From assembly GCA_030512295.1 (NCBI GenBank), contig JAULSR010000002.1, positions 4,216,001 to 4,280,000 on the forward strand: a DNA stretch of 64,000 nt, read 5' to 3'. The notes under the pieces were generated by a model, which saw nothing but the letters and a program-made list of their open reading frames with translations, searched no databases and was not told the origin of the DNA. Origin of the DNA: Bombardia bombarda (lineage: Eukaryota > Ascomycota > Sordariomycetes > Sordariales > Lasiosphaeriaceae). Numbering within the stretch: position 1 is the first letter of the stretch; every line of letters starts with the position of its first letter. Below are positions 1-10,176 of the stretch, in pieces. The translations under genes and the position numbers were made by a program.

Positions 1-951
1 CCAATCTTGACCTCGCCAGATGACGTGACCATGATGTTAGCTGGCTTGAGATCGCGATGCAATACCCAGTTGGTGTGAAGATATTGGCAGCCGTTGAGGA
101 GCTGGAACATGATGCTCTTGATGGTGGCTGGTGGAATGGGATGGCGAGGCTGCTGGGTATGGTGATGGATGATCTGAAGCAGATCGTGCTCGGCGTACTC
201 GAACACCATATAGATGCACTTGTCTTCCAGGATGATCTCGATTAGTTTGATGACATTTTGGTGGCTCAGCTCGGAGCACAAGGCCATCTCACGGACGGCA
301 GACTGAGAAATGCCCGTGTAGTTGATCTGCTCGCCCTCCTTGTCGGGCTTGAACTTTTTGATAGCAAACTCGCCCGTCTGGCCCTGTTTGCCATGGGCCT
401 TGTAGACGCGTCCATAGGTGCCACTGCTGATGAAGCCGATAACTTTGTATCTGTCTTGTACACGAACCTTGCTCGTGTAGCCGAGGGGTCCGGTGCCACG
501 GTCCGCTGGATCTGTGGGGAGGAAGGGCCGGGTTAGCCAAAGCGGGGAAGCAAGCAGTGAAGAAGTCTGGGTCAAAAGATGAGCAGGCAGACTAGAACGA
601 CTGACAAGATCTGGGCTGGTAGCTGACTTCAGCGCGTGTAGGCTGTCTTGATCTGCTCATGACGGCGTTTTGTTCAGTCCCGGGATGAGAAACCACAACA
701 GACGTCTGTTGTATCGAGACTGATGAGCTGGAAAAGAAGGCTGACCCGCGCAGGCCGACAGCACCTGTCTTGGCAAACTGCGGTCCAACGGCTGGCTGGC
801 CAGACGAGAATGGTGGAGCAAGTCGGCGGTCCTCCATGGAAGCGATATGCACGAGTCGATCATTTGTGGGGTAAAGCAAAAGGCCCCAAGATCAAGCAGG
901 AGAGAGCGCATCAAAACGGGGCGATTATTCATATTTAACTGCGGCGGTGGC

Positions 952-995
<44 letters not shown>

Positions 996-1276
996 CCAGG
1001 AACAGGGGGAAGAGCAAACGGAAGCAGGACCTAGAATAAAAGCTCGGACTTGCTCGGTCGGGTGGCCACAGCTGCGAACTTTGCACAATAACAATACAGT
1101 CACAGGCAGGCGGGCAGAGAGGTGAAAAGTTGTGGTGATAAAAAGAAAAGAAAAGAAAAAAAGAGGTATCTCGTACCTTCAAAGGCGGCCTGCACACTTC
1201 TCTTCAACGTCTGGCTTCTTGCCGCCGAGGCCGATCCAGGGCCGGTGGCGGCCGACGGTGGATTGGTGCCACTCAT
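1..1276 (-). CDS. ssn3: Cyclin-dependent kinase Ssn3/Cdk8, N-terminal part (cut by left edge)
   Basis: Kinase of the Mediator Cdk8 module, which phosphorylates Pol II and transcription factors in the nucleus. Exon 2 (511 down to 1) encodes the N-lobe: glycine loop ISSGTYGRVYKA, catalytic lysine in FAIKKFKPDKEG, helix C motif SQSAVREMALCSEL (the SMSAIRE/PSTAIRE equivalent), then VLHRDLKPANIMV running off the window. This combination is specific for Cdk8/Ssn3. The acceptor is CCCCACAG at 512-519. A matching exon 1 is 1177..1276, starting with MSGTNPPSAATG and ending in phase 1 at a GTACGA donor; joined to exon 2 it gives FEDPADRGTGPLGYTSKVRVQD in frame. The intron (512-1176, 665 nt) is long for a fungus and holds a CAG-type repeat. 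An in-frame upstream start at 1390 cannot be excluded. The kinase call is secure; exon 1 is inferred from phase. Confidence 0.88.
953..992. repeat. (AGC)n microsatellite in the ssn3 intron
   Basis: About 13 uninterrupted AGC/CTG units lie within the long first intron inferred for ssn3. They produce poly-Ser and poly-Leu readings in other frames, which are artefacts. Confidence 0.9.
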
Positions 1277-2242
1277 TCGAGCAATGTGTACGGAGGTTGT
1301 GAAATGGCCGCCGGGGGAGGGGAGCAAACGGCGACAAAGCAAAAACGGATGTCGAGCCCGGATCGAGCCGCCCAGCAAAGCCAAAGCCACGATCGATTAC
1401 GAAAGGACCAAGTAACAACAAACAAGAGAGGACAGGGAGATCCTGGTGAGGCAGAGGCAGCCTGCGGCTCGGCGAGTCCAAAAGAGTCCAATGGCAGCAC
1501 GGAGTACGTAGCCCAATCTGGAGACCAGCTATGCACGCATCGTCTCCCCAAAAAGAAACATGAGCTGGACCACCATTTCAAGGCAAGCTGCGATGCGCAA
1601 TCCCCCACCACCTTCGTCGGTCCGTTTGTTGGCAAACTCGGGACGGAAGCCGGAAATAACAGTGTCAAGAGTTGACGGAGGATGCGTGGGTGATGGCTGC
1701 TCACTTGCTCACGCCCTATGCTTCCTGTATCCGCTTTGGGTCCGCTTTGGGTCAATCCAGTGGGGTGGGCACTGGCAGTTGGCACCTAAGGTAGGTCACT
1801 AGGTGCAAGGACCGCGCGCAAAATGTGTCAGAACCGGCAATCCGAGATGCGTAATAATCTGTAACCAGTAATCGCGTCTGAGTGGAATGAATGCGCAAGC
1901 GAATCGAATCGGGCCAGGGGTTCGCGTCGCGGGGAACAGGAAGTTGCAGGAGAGTGCGCTGGCCCGCTGGGTCGAGTGCCACAAAAAGAAAAATAGTAAT
2001 TTCAAGAAGTAGCCCAGGGTTGCTTACCTAGCCAAAGTAGGTACCTCAGTACCTACACTAGCTGACCAGGGCAGGCACTGGCTCTGGCACAAAACTAGGG
2101 ACCTAACATCGATGTTTCCCAGCAGCGCTCAGCAAAACATGCGAAATCTTCAGTGCCAAAATATCGTACCACTTTTTCTGGGGTCCATCTAAACTGACTA
2201 CGACAACGTCCGCTCCAGAAGAAAACTCCTTAAGAAAACTCC
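1277..2242. other. Intergenic region between ssn3 and arp2
   Basis: No gene seen. This is upstream of ssn3 and downstream of arp2, both on the minus strand. It contains a repeated CCGCTTTGGGTC (about 1731-1752) and a cluster of TAGGTACCT-like words at about 2033-2060. Confidence 0.6.
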
Positions 2243-3624
2243 TTATCTCGGGCCAAACTTCTCCAGTGCTTTGACACCTTGCTCATCCCATTCCGCTTTC
2301 GTTACCCACATGCTATCGTTGTCTGCCATGATATTGGCCAGCACCGCGCCTCCAATGAAAACCATGTGCTTTCTCCGCGGCGGATCTTCTATCCTCACCT
2401 TGAACTTGCTTAGCCGCTCAGGATTCCCGCCAAGCACCCTGGTAAGCCACAACTGCTTGATCTCCTTCTCCAGTCGCGACGGCAGACCCGGATACATGCT
2501 GCTGCCGCCCGACAGAACAATGGCCTTGAACAGCGAGGATCGGACATCGACATCGGCAGACTGGATCATGTTGAAGACGAGCTCACCGATGCCCGGCTGG
2601 TCGCAGTCCACCAGGTGTGGCTGGAAGAGGCACTCGGGGGCCTCGAAGCGCTCTGATCCCACGCGAATGACCCGCCCGTCAGGCAATGTGTAGCTCTCCA
2701 CCAGAACCGTCGTGTCCTCGCTCAGCCGCTTGTCGAGCTCCAGGTCGTACGAAACGTAGCATAGCTTCTCCTTCATTTGGCGCACCGTTTCGAAATCGGC
2801 TGTTCGGTTGAGCGCGTATCCTCTACGGAGTAGGAGCGCAATGAGGTTCTGGGTGACGTCTCGCCCAGCGACGTCCAGTCGTCGGGTAAGGTGGTTGAGG
2901 ACGACGGATTCATAGACTGGCACAATGTGCGTCACTCCATCGCCTGAGTCGATGACCACGCCGGAACTAAGTCCTGTGAGAAAGCAGGCGGTCTTCCCGT
3001 CAGCTCCTGTTCCCACACGATGTCTATGCTATGAAGTACGAGGACTGGGAGACTGGGAGACTGGGAGACTAAGGAGAGACTCACCCTGTGCGTACAAGGC
3101 CAATACCGCCTGGATTGCAACATAGACACCCCCAAAGCCGTACTCCTCAAACAAGACCTCTGCCATGCGCTCTCGATTGGCGGTTGGGTTGCCGACAGGC
3201 TCGGTCATAAGAATCTTGCGGCCGTGCGGGTCAATCTGGAGCTTCTCGTAAAAGGTGTAGTCCCACAGATGCTTCATGTCGACCCAGTTCTTTACCACAC
3301 CATGGACCATGGGCATGGATATTTGTAGCATGTTACGCGCGGCCGCTGCTTCGTCTCCAACCATGATGTCCTTGATGACCAGGTCATCGCCGCCCTTCTC
3401 CTCTGTTCGCAGGATCGGCCGCCCAACGATGGTTGGAAACTGGTGTTCCGGAAAGTTCTGACCGGCAAAGCCCACCTTCAAGAACCCTGTGCCGCCATCG
3501 AGAACTGCAGTAGTAGAAGGTCGCCCAGGTTAGCTCGCTGTCGTTGCGTAGAGTGCGTGTCGCAGAGGGTGTGTGAACTGTGGATTGACGGGCGCATCCT
3601 ACCAATGGGGGCCTCAGACGCCAT
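2243..3624 (-). CDS. arp2: Actin-related protein 2 (Arp2/3 complex)
   Basis: ATP-binding actin-fold subunit that forms the pseudo-dimer start of new branches in the Arp2/3 complex, acting at cortical actin patches and in endocytosis. Three exons join in frame: 3603..3624 (MASEAPI), 3085..3504 and 2973 down to 2243, with donors GTAGGA and GTGAGT and acceptors CTGCAG and CTCACAG. The product is 390 residues, the usual Arp2 length. It opens MASEAPIVLDGGTGFLKVGFAGQN and retains the phosphate-2 loop GVVIDSGDGVTHIVPVYE and the C-terminal actin signature KHMVFIGGAVLANIMAD. Intron 2 (2974-3084) contains a short tandem repeat. The next gene upstream is divergent, so about 600 bp may serve as a shared promoter region. 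The identification is secure. Confidence 0.95.
3043..3070. repeat. 8-bp tandem repeat (GACTGGGA x3.5) in arp2 intron 2
   Basis: Direct reading shows three and a half perfect GACTGGGA units inside the second intron of arp2, next to the donor site. Confidence 0.85.
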
Positions 3625-4231
3625 GGTCAAGAAGAGGCTCAGTTAGATGGAATACTGGGGCAAATTCCAGGTGTCCGCGATGTAAAGCTACCGTAGGTAC
3701 TGATCGAGGGCGCTGAGGTGTCGTGGCGTAGGCTGGGCGGGAGACGGGAGACGTGCAAGGTGAGGTGGGGTTGAAATGGGGTTGGACGGTTGAGGCTGGC
3801 AGCCTACGGTAGGTGGCAGTCCCCGGCGCAGGGAGCCAGGAGCCAGGGCAGCTTGGGCTGGCTGACCTAATAACTGTGGCTGGCACCGCTCACCTCCTGT
3901 CAGACCGCTGGGAAGCTTGAGCGGTTGAGCTTTGAGTGGAGCTTGGCAACAACTACCCCGCACTCGTACCAGGAACACCAGGTGATGGGAATGAGACAGG
4001 TGGGGCATGTTTTACGGGTGTGCGTAAGTGTAGACTTGTGTACCCGGTACTTCGTACCATGGAGCTGGGCTACTGGTGTCCGGTACTCTACAGCACGCTT
4101 GATCGCTCCTTTCTACCTCAACCAAAAAGGCTAAAAAACAAACACGACGGAAAACCAAACCAAAGGGTTTTATCTCTAACCAAAAAAACAAAAAAAAACA
4201 CCCAAAGACCCATTTGAGTATCCCAGGTACT
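3625..4231. other. Divergent promoter region arp2 / racemase
   Basis: 607 bp between two divergent start codons. No ORF of note. It has A-rich stretches just upstream of the plus-strand start (about 4133-4200) and several GGTAC words. Confidence 0.55.
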
Positions 4232-5127
4232 ATGACGACCACCCTCATCAGACGGACCACCAGGATCCTGGTGGTCAACCCCAACTCGTCAGCCGCCATG
4301 ACCCACGGCGTTGAGGAGGCCATTCGAGGAATGGGGCTCTCCGAGGTTCGGCCAATTCCATGACCTACCCCCCCTCCCTACCCCCGTCCAAATCAACGAC
4401 ACAAACGACACAAATCTGACAGCCAGACGCACAGTCGACCGAAACATACACATATACCGCACCCCCAGAAAGCCCAGCCAGCATCGACGACGGCGATGAT
4501 GTCTTGGCAAGCAGCGAGGTTGTGTACAAGAACCTGACCAGCACAGGGGCACTGCAGCAATACGACGCCGTGCTGGTAGCCTGCTTCAGCGTCCATCCCC
4601 TCGTCCATCGCCTGGCCGAGCTGCAGGGCAGCCGCGGCAAGCTGGTTGTGACCGGCATCTTCGAGGCAAGCATTCAGGCATCCCTTGCGCTCCTCACCAC
4701 GCCGCCGCTCGATACAGCACCCCCACGAAAATGGGGTATCGTGACAACCGGCAAGTTCTGGGAAGCCCACTTGACACGGGGTGTAGACAAGTTTTTGGGT
4801 GTAGACGCTGGATCAGCAAATAGCAAATTTGCTGGGGTCGAGACCACAGGTTTGACCGCGGGGGATTTCCATGGACATGTGGATCCAGCTGTGATCAAGC
4901 AAAAGCTGACCGAGGCCACGAAACGGCTTTTGGACCAAGGAGCAGTAGATTGTGTGGTGATGGGATGTGCTGGAATGGCTGGACTGGAGGACATTATCCG
5001 TGCAGCTGCGGTCGAGAAATATGGCTTAGAGCGAGGGAATCAAGTATTCATCATCGACGGCGTGAGGGCCGGAGTCGGATTGCTGGAACAAACAGTCCGC
5101 AACAAGCGCATGTTCCAGAGTATTTAA
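4232..5127 (+). CDS. Asp/Glu/hydantoin racemase-family protein (Dcg1-like)
   Basis: Member of the cofactor-independent Asp/Glu/hydantoin racemase superfamily. Yeast Dcg1, in the allantoin regulon, is the best known fungal relative; such enzymes racemise allantoin or hydantoins. Exon 1 is 4232..4345 (RILVVNPNSSAAMT, the family N-terminal signature) and exon 2 is 4435..5127. Joining at an unusual GTTCGG donor and a CGCACAG acceptor restores the conserved run ending ESPASIDDGDD. The product is 268 residues. Both catalytic cysteines are present, in LVACFSVHP and CVVMGCAGM. No other purine-catabolism gene is adjacent, so the substrate is unproven. Its 3' end lies only 56 bp from that of the convergent MFS gene. 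The donor is the weakest part of the model. Confidence 0.82.
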
Positions 5128-5183
5128 TAAGACAGGGGATTTTGCGGGAAGCGACATATCAAATATAGATTCCCAAAGTTGTA

Positions 5184-6807
5184 TCAGTCAATGCGTCTTG
5201 TCCGGCCCCATACCTCATCGGCGTCTTTCCTGCCCTTAGTCTCAGGGACATATCTCGTGACAAACCCAGCCCAAAGGAGCGCAAAGGCGGCAAAGATAAA
5301 GTATACCCAGCCAGCACCGCCAAACGCCTTATTTAGAGCCTCGTTGACAATGGGGAACAGGTAAGCGACGAGGAAGGTTGCGATGTAGCTAGCTCCGAGA
5401 GCCCAGGACTGGGTTGCGCCAACAGCCTCTGGGCCAACGAGTTCGGAAGCCATGATGAAAGGCACAGGACCAAGACCAACAGCAAAGAAAGCAACAAAAA
5501 ACAGAACAGCAATAGCCGACAAGATTTTCAGTTCGAAGATTATCGAAAGTGCCAAAGCAAGCGAGCTTGTGCCTTGACCAACAATGGACACCATCAAGCA
5601 GGTTTTCCGGCCGAGTTTGTCTGGTAGTGGCGAGCCTGCAATAGTAGTACCAAGGTTGATGATGGATATAATGATGGTCAGCAATGCGGAACTGGTAGGG
5701 AGAAGGTCCTTCAACAGCGATACAGAGTACATGATGATGGAATTGATGCCGCAGAGCTGTTGGGCGAACATGATGCCCACAACAGCAACGATGGCCGGGC
5801 GGTAAAGCGGATCGCGTACAACCTGGGCGAAGCCTAGATGCTGGTGGACTCTGTCCGGCGATGTTGCGGATCTTGGGGACAGCGGGGCATTGGTGTCAGG
5901 TGTCAGGCTATCCTGGCGTGTGAGGAGGCTCTCGGCCTCATCTGGTAGTTTGCCGCCTTCTCCCCAGCCCTCGACCTCGTCATCAATGTTGACGTGCTTG
6001 CCCCTAATGCGCTGCAGAACACGGCGGGCACGAACCAGGTCGCCCTTGGCGCTCGCTGTCCAAGCTGGGCTCTCGGGCACAATCAGAAGGCCCAGGGTCT
6101 GAGCAAGAGCGATGATTATACCAGAACCCAGAATCCATCGCCATGCGCTGTCGTGGCTGAGGAAGTAGCCCATAGTCTGGGTGGACAGGATGCCGACATT
6201 GATGCTGATCTGGGTGAAAGCGCCAAAGAAGCCACGGTGGTCGGGCGGAGCGACTTCACTGATGTATAAAGGCACGATAACAGTGCTTGCCCCAGCACCC
6301 ATACCAGTGAGAAAACGACCCAGGGCCATGACGAGAACTGATGACGCAAAGGTCTCGACGAGGGATCCGGCAAGGTAGAAGGCGGCTGTGACTTGCATGG
6401 AGAGCCAGCGACCGCGAGACGAGGTGAATGGGCCAGCAGCCAGAGCGCTGACGAGTCCACCGACAGTGAAGATGGCCGATATTGCGGCAAAGGACGAAGG
6501 GCTCATGGGAATGCAGTCGACATGTTTCTCTGTAGCGTCGGCGGCGTCGGGTCTGGTGACGTAGGACAGCACCTTGGACAAGGCCGAGACAGACTTATTC
6601 TGGCAAGTGATGACATCTTGCGGCGCGTTGAGCTCGGCCTAGGTGGACATGTCATCAGCACATCTGCCTCAATCCTACTGCAACCTATTCTAAACAAAGG
6701 GTCAAGACTCTCCTTACCAGGTGAAAACCGAATTGGAGGGGGCCGAGAGTAGCGATGGACAAGAGCACCAGCAGGTAAACAGTCACACCACGCAGACTCG
6801 AGGCCAT
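5184..6807 (-). CDS. MFS sugar-type transporter (GLUT-like, Vps73/YBR241C-like)
   Basis: Twelve-helix major facilitator of the sugar-porter family. Exon 1 is 6718..6807 (first transmembrane helix, VYLLVLLSIATLGPLQFGFHL) and exon 2 is 6638 down to 5184, with a GTAAGG donor and CACCTAG acceptor, giving 514 residues. Visible signatures are AELNAPQ after helix 1, GRFLTGMGAG with the following PLYISEVAPPDHRG, PESPAW at the start of the central loop, and a final PETKGR. The helix 1 to AELNAPQ region resembles the yeast YBR241C/Vps73 branch, whose members are vacuolar, rather than plasma-membrane Hxt carriers; this subgroup is my inference. The central loop (about residues 225-280) is hydrophilic. 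Substrate unknown. Confidence 0.9.
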
Positions 6808-6864
6808 GGCGGGCAGCGCTAAAGACGGGTGTCGGATGACGGGAATACCCTTGTCAGTTTATCC

Positions 6865-6915
6865 AAGAGGTCGATTCTAAGAGGTCGATTCGAAGAGGTC
6901 GATTCGAAGAGGTCG
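6865..6915. repeat. 14-bp tandem repeat AAGAGGTCGATTCG, about 3.6 copies
   Basis: Units differ only by CTA versus CGA at the junction of the first copy. It lies about 60-110 bp upstream of the MFS start, so it sits in that gene's promoter or 5' leader. Confidence 0.85.
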
Positions 6916-7998
6916 TTGGCATTTGTTGAAGAAGATCCACCTGTCGCGATTGTAGGCGGTTAGATGATGGGAATGGGTGCAGGAATGGAGACGGGGACGG
7001 AACCAAGACAGCCTATCCGTATTCGATGCATGTACGGAGGGCAGAAGGGAGACTCTCGCGTAGGCAGTGCGAGGACCTGGGAAGCAGGTACACTGGTCAA
7101 AAGTGGGGCGGCTACCTAGGACAAACCAGGCCAGCTTCCCATGCCAGCCTATCTTAGGTATCTAGGTACCAGGGCGCAACGGGCCGCGGAGCTTGAAGTG
7201 GGTGGGTACCTTAGGTACCGGACTACTCTGCCGTACCCAGCGCCTTCCCCAAGTTTTGAGGCAAGCGTTCCCCATGTGTTCGTTAAGGTACATCGGGGCC
7301 GGGCAGGAACACAGAAGTCTAGCACAGTGTTTAAATTTCAACCCTACCCAGGTACCTAATTTTGAAGATCAGTGGGTGCGTTCCATGGAAGCCATATCGA
7401 ATTGTCCATTGCCACACTTGCATAAGTATGGCATAGTGTTTGCCTGCATATCCAGGACGGGAGATTGAGTTGATTTGGAGGCAACTTCTTTGAAACTCTG
7501 CCATGTTATCTAGCAGGAGACGGTGAACTCGATGTACACCACAATTTCCCCAAGCGACCGCCACAATGGAGGTTTGATAAAAGGCAAGAATAACGATAGT
7601 GATATAAACGTACTCCTGCGATGAGAACAATCTTGTGCGGTTTGGTATTATGTGTTACAGTTTCGGATCTAGACCATTTGTGAGCTTTAAATCCTGGAAA
7701 ATGAATGACAACGTTGAATACGTCAAGCATATCAGCAAACGCACGATATATAGTCTTGAAAACTTTATTACTGGTAGTTTAGGCAACTGATCGAGCCAAT
7801 ATGGAGTAGGTGTATGAGGCGGCGTTTCAAGGCTGTACCTCACTCAAGGAAGTGGGAATATTAAGTTGTTAGTAAATCAAAGAATTCGACTTTTATTTTC
7901 CAGGTGGAGCAATATGATAACTAGGAAGTAGGTCACTCAACCATTCAAGGTCAAATTTTGAACCCCTTCTATGTAGTTATGATTACTGTGGTGATTAG

Positions 7999-8049
7999 TA
8001 GGTAGGTAGGTAGGTAGGTAGGTAGGTAGGTAGGTAGGTAGGTAGGTAG
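7999..8049. repeat. (TAGG)n microsatellite
   Basis: Twelve to thirteen perfect TAGG units, ending in TAGATACC. The unit matches the TAGGTA word scattered through other spacers of this window. Confidence 0.92.
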
Positions 8050-8269
8050 ATACCTTTTGGTACCCATGATGGAAAAAAAAAACACATCCTCTCAAGGGTT
8101 TCAACAGTCCTCCATATGATACGGTAATTCAGCTCCAGTCGTACAAAGGCAGAAAGGGTATAACCTTGTGATCAATCGATCCTCCAGTGAATAAGAATGT
8201 GACTCCGTTGGCAGTGCACTTGATTTGAAGCCGTTGACGGAAAGAGATGGATTTAGCCTCCTACTTGAT

Positions 8270-9310
8270 CTAAAAGGTATCCTCCTTATAGCCACCAGCC
8301 AGGGCTCTCTTGACGCCGAGCTCCAATGGATCAAGGTCCTCTGGTTTCAGTCCCAGTAGTTCATTATCGTTCTTGGCATACAGGGTTCCTCCCTCGGACC
8401 AGATCCTGCGCAAGGTGACGCCTGTCGCCATGGGCTTCTCCTCGGCCCAAAGCTTTGCCTCCAGCGCTCTGATGTCGTCGAGCGGAGTCCTTGTGACCTT
8501 CCACTTGGAGCCAGTTTGTTTTTCAAGCTCGGCCAGAACGTGGTTGGGCGTCACGACAAAAGACTGTACCTTGAGAGCCTTGCCAAAGGACTCGTCGGGA
8601 TGCTGCAGTGTTGCTGCGACAAACTTGCCGACACTAACAAGAGGAATGCCAGTCAGCGATGGGTACTCGAAGCCGCAGTTGGGTGTGAAAAAGGACTGGG
8701 ATACTTACTCCCACATGGTGCAGAAGCCAATCTTGCCCTCGCCGTCATCCACAATGTAGGCCTCCTTCTTGCCGATATCATAGCCACCGGCCTGCTCGAC
8801 ACCAGGATAGGGAGAGAGCCACATGTCAAAATAGGGACCAGTGACGACGTATGTGACCTTGACCTTGTGGAGGCTCTCGCGGATGTACTTGCGGACCTTG
8901 AGCTTGAGCTGATGAGGTTTCTCGCTGGGGCTCTTGTCGGTGTTGTGCTCAATATCGGTGCCGAACTCGGACGGCAGGAACCATTTGACGCTGTCAGACT
9001 CCTCGGCCAGACGCAGCAGGGCGATCTGGTGCTGGAGGCCCCCGCGGCCAACAGCCGAGATGACGGTGTCGACGCCCTTGTAAGCGGCCTTGACCTCGGG
9101 CTCAGACGTGAGATCGCCAACGATGATATCGAGACCCTCGGATTTCCACTTGGCTAGCTGGGCTGCCTTGGTCTTGGCTGTGTTGGGCGAGGTAAATAGC
9201 ACAAGCTGGGGGAAGGCGGGCTTCGCACGCAGGAGAGAGGCTGTGATGTACGAGCCAATGGTACCGGTACCGCCAAAGATGAGAATCTTGGATGGGTTGA
9301 AGGGCGCCAT
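8270..9310 (-). CDS. NmrA-like / isoflavone-reductase-like NAD(P)-binding protein
   Basis: Atypical short-chain dehydrogenase of the NmrA/isoflavone reductase (PCBER-like) family: a single Rossmann domain that binds NAD(P)H and either reduces small aromatics or senses redox state. Exon 1 is 8709..9310 and exon 2 is 8633 down to 8270. The GTAAGT donor and TTGTTAG acceptor close MW-D-VGKFVAATL in frame, giving 321 residues, the usual size. The glycine motif GGTGTIGSYI is at residues 13-22. Later family marks are VDTVISAVG, KWFLPSEFG and DVGKFVA. No catalytic lysine assignment is attempted. It starts divergently from the RPA43 gene. Function beyond NAD(P)-dependent oxidoreductase is not inferable. 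Confidence 0.88.
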
Positions 9311-10176
9311 TTTCGGGTTGTTTCTTGATCGAGACTTTTTTGGTGGGGTATGAATCAGAATGTCAATCGATGAATGATGGCACAGCTAGTAGTGATAGTC
9401 GTTGATTTTATAACGAATCTGGACATGTCGTGAAAAATCACGTCATAGCGGTTGCGATTATGAAAGGGATGACAATTAAATGCACGCCGCCTGGGAATCC
9501 CGCCGCCAGCCGCATACTCTGTACCGTGTGCAGCAGCCCCTCACTTTGCCGAACTGCCCCGCCTCGAAGCCCTGAGGCCCGAGGCGCGGAATCGCCTGAC
9601 ATTGTGTGAGTTCCTGACTGAGACTCCTGACTGAGACTCCAGGTTGCAGGCTGATGATGCGAGCAGACCGTGATCAGTAAGGTACCTTTGGTGTGATTGT
9701 TTCGTACATTCCCGTCGCGCCTACTGTGGGAAAAAGATGGTCCCGTCGACACGGTCTACCTTCCCGTCACTGCAGTAATAATAAGGTGGGCTCCTTAAGT
9801 TGCGCCTGTGCGAGCCAGGAGGGTCCGCTGTAAAAAGCACCCAAATGTTGTTCAGAATATGTCCCCACACTTTCATATTGTTAGTCAGAACCAAAGCAAC
9901 CGGTGGCGCTCTCAACAGGCTCTCAGCTAAGGTAGCTTGCTGGCTAAGGTAATGGTGGACCAGCTGGAACGCATTTTCCAGCGCAGTTGAGACTGCACTA
10001 ATTGATGCCCCTCATTGGCAGTTCCCCCAAGGATCCGCCCCACTTCCCGCTCCCTCGCCGGCAGGCAATCGATAATTTTTTTCAGAATCGACTTTGGTAA
10101 TTTCAGAACTCAATTCAGCGCCTCATATTCAGCTCGGAGCATCGCCGATTTTCAAGGCGGACATTTTGCGCCCACC
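9311..10176. other. Divergent promoter region NmrA-like / rpa43
   Basis: 866 bp between divergent starts. No supported gene. It contains two near-identical CTGACTGAGACTC blocks (about 9614-9640). The RPA43 frame stays open upstream to 10015, but the better context (CCCACCATG) is at 10177. Confidence 0.55.

Larger units (their letters stand above)
6808..8269. other. Intergenic region with tandem repeats
   Basis: 1.46 kb without a credible gene, upstream of the MFS gene and downstream of the NmrA-like gene. It contains a 14-bp tandem repeat (6865-6915), many TAGGTACC-like words (about 7140-7360) and a (TAGG)n microsatellite near 8000. About 7480-7980 is AT-rich. Confidence 0.6.

Noticed and set aside
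657..1103. Leucine-run and serine-run frames around 953-992
   Set aside because: Translations of the AGC microsatellite inside an intron; no supporting features.
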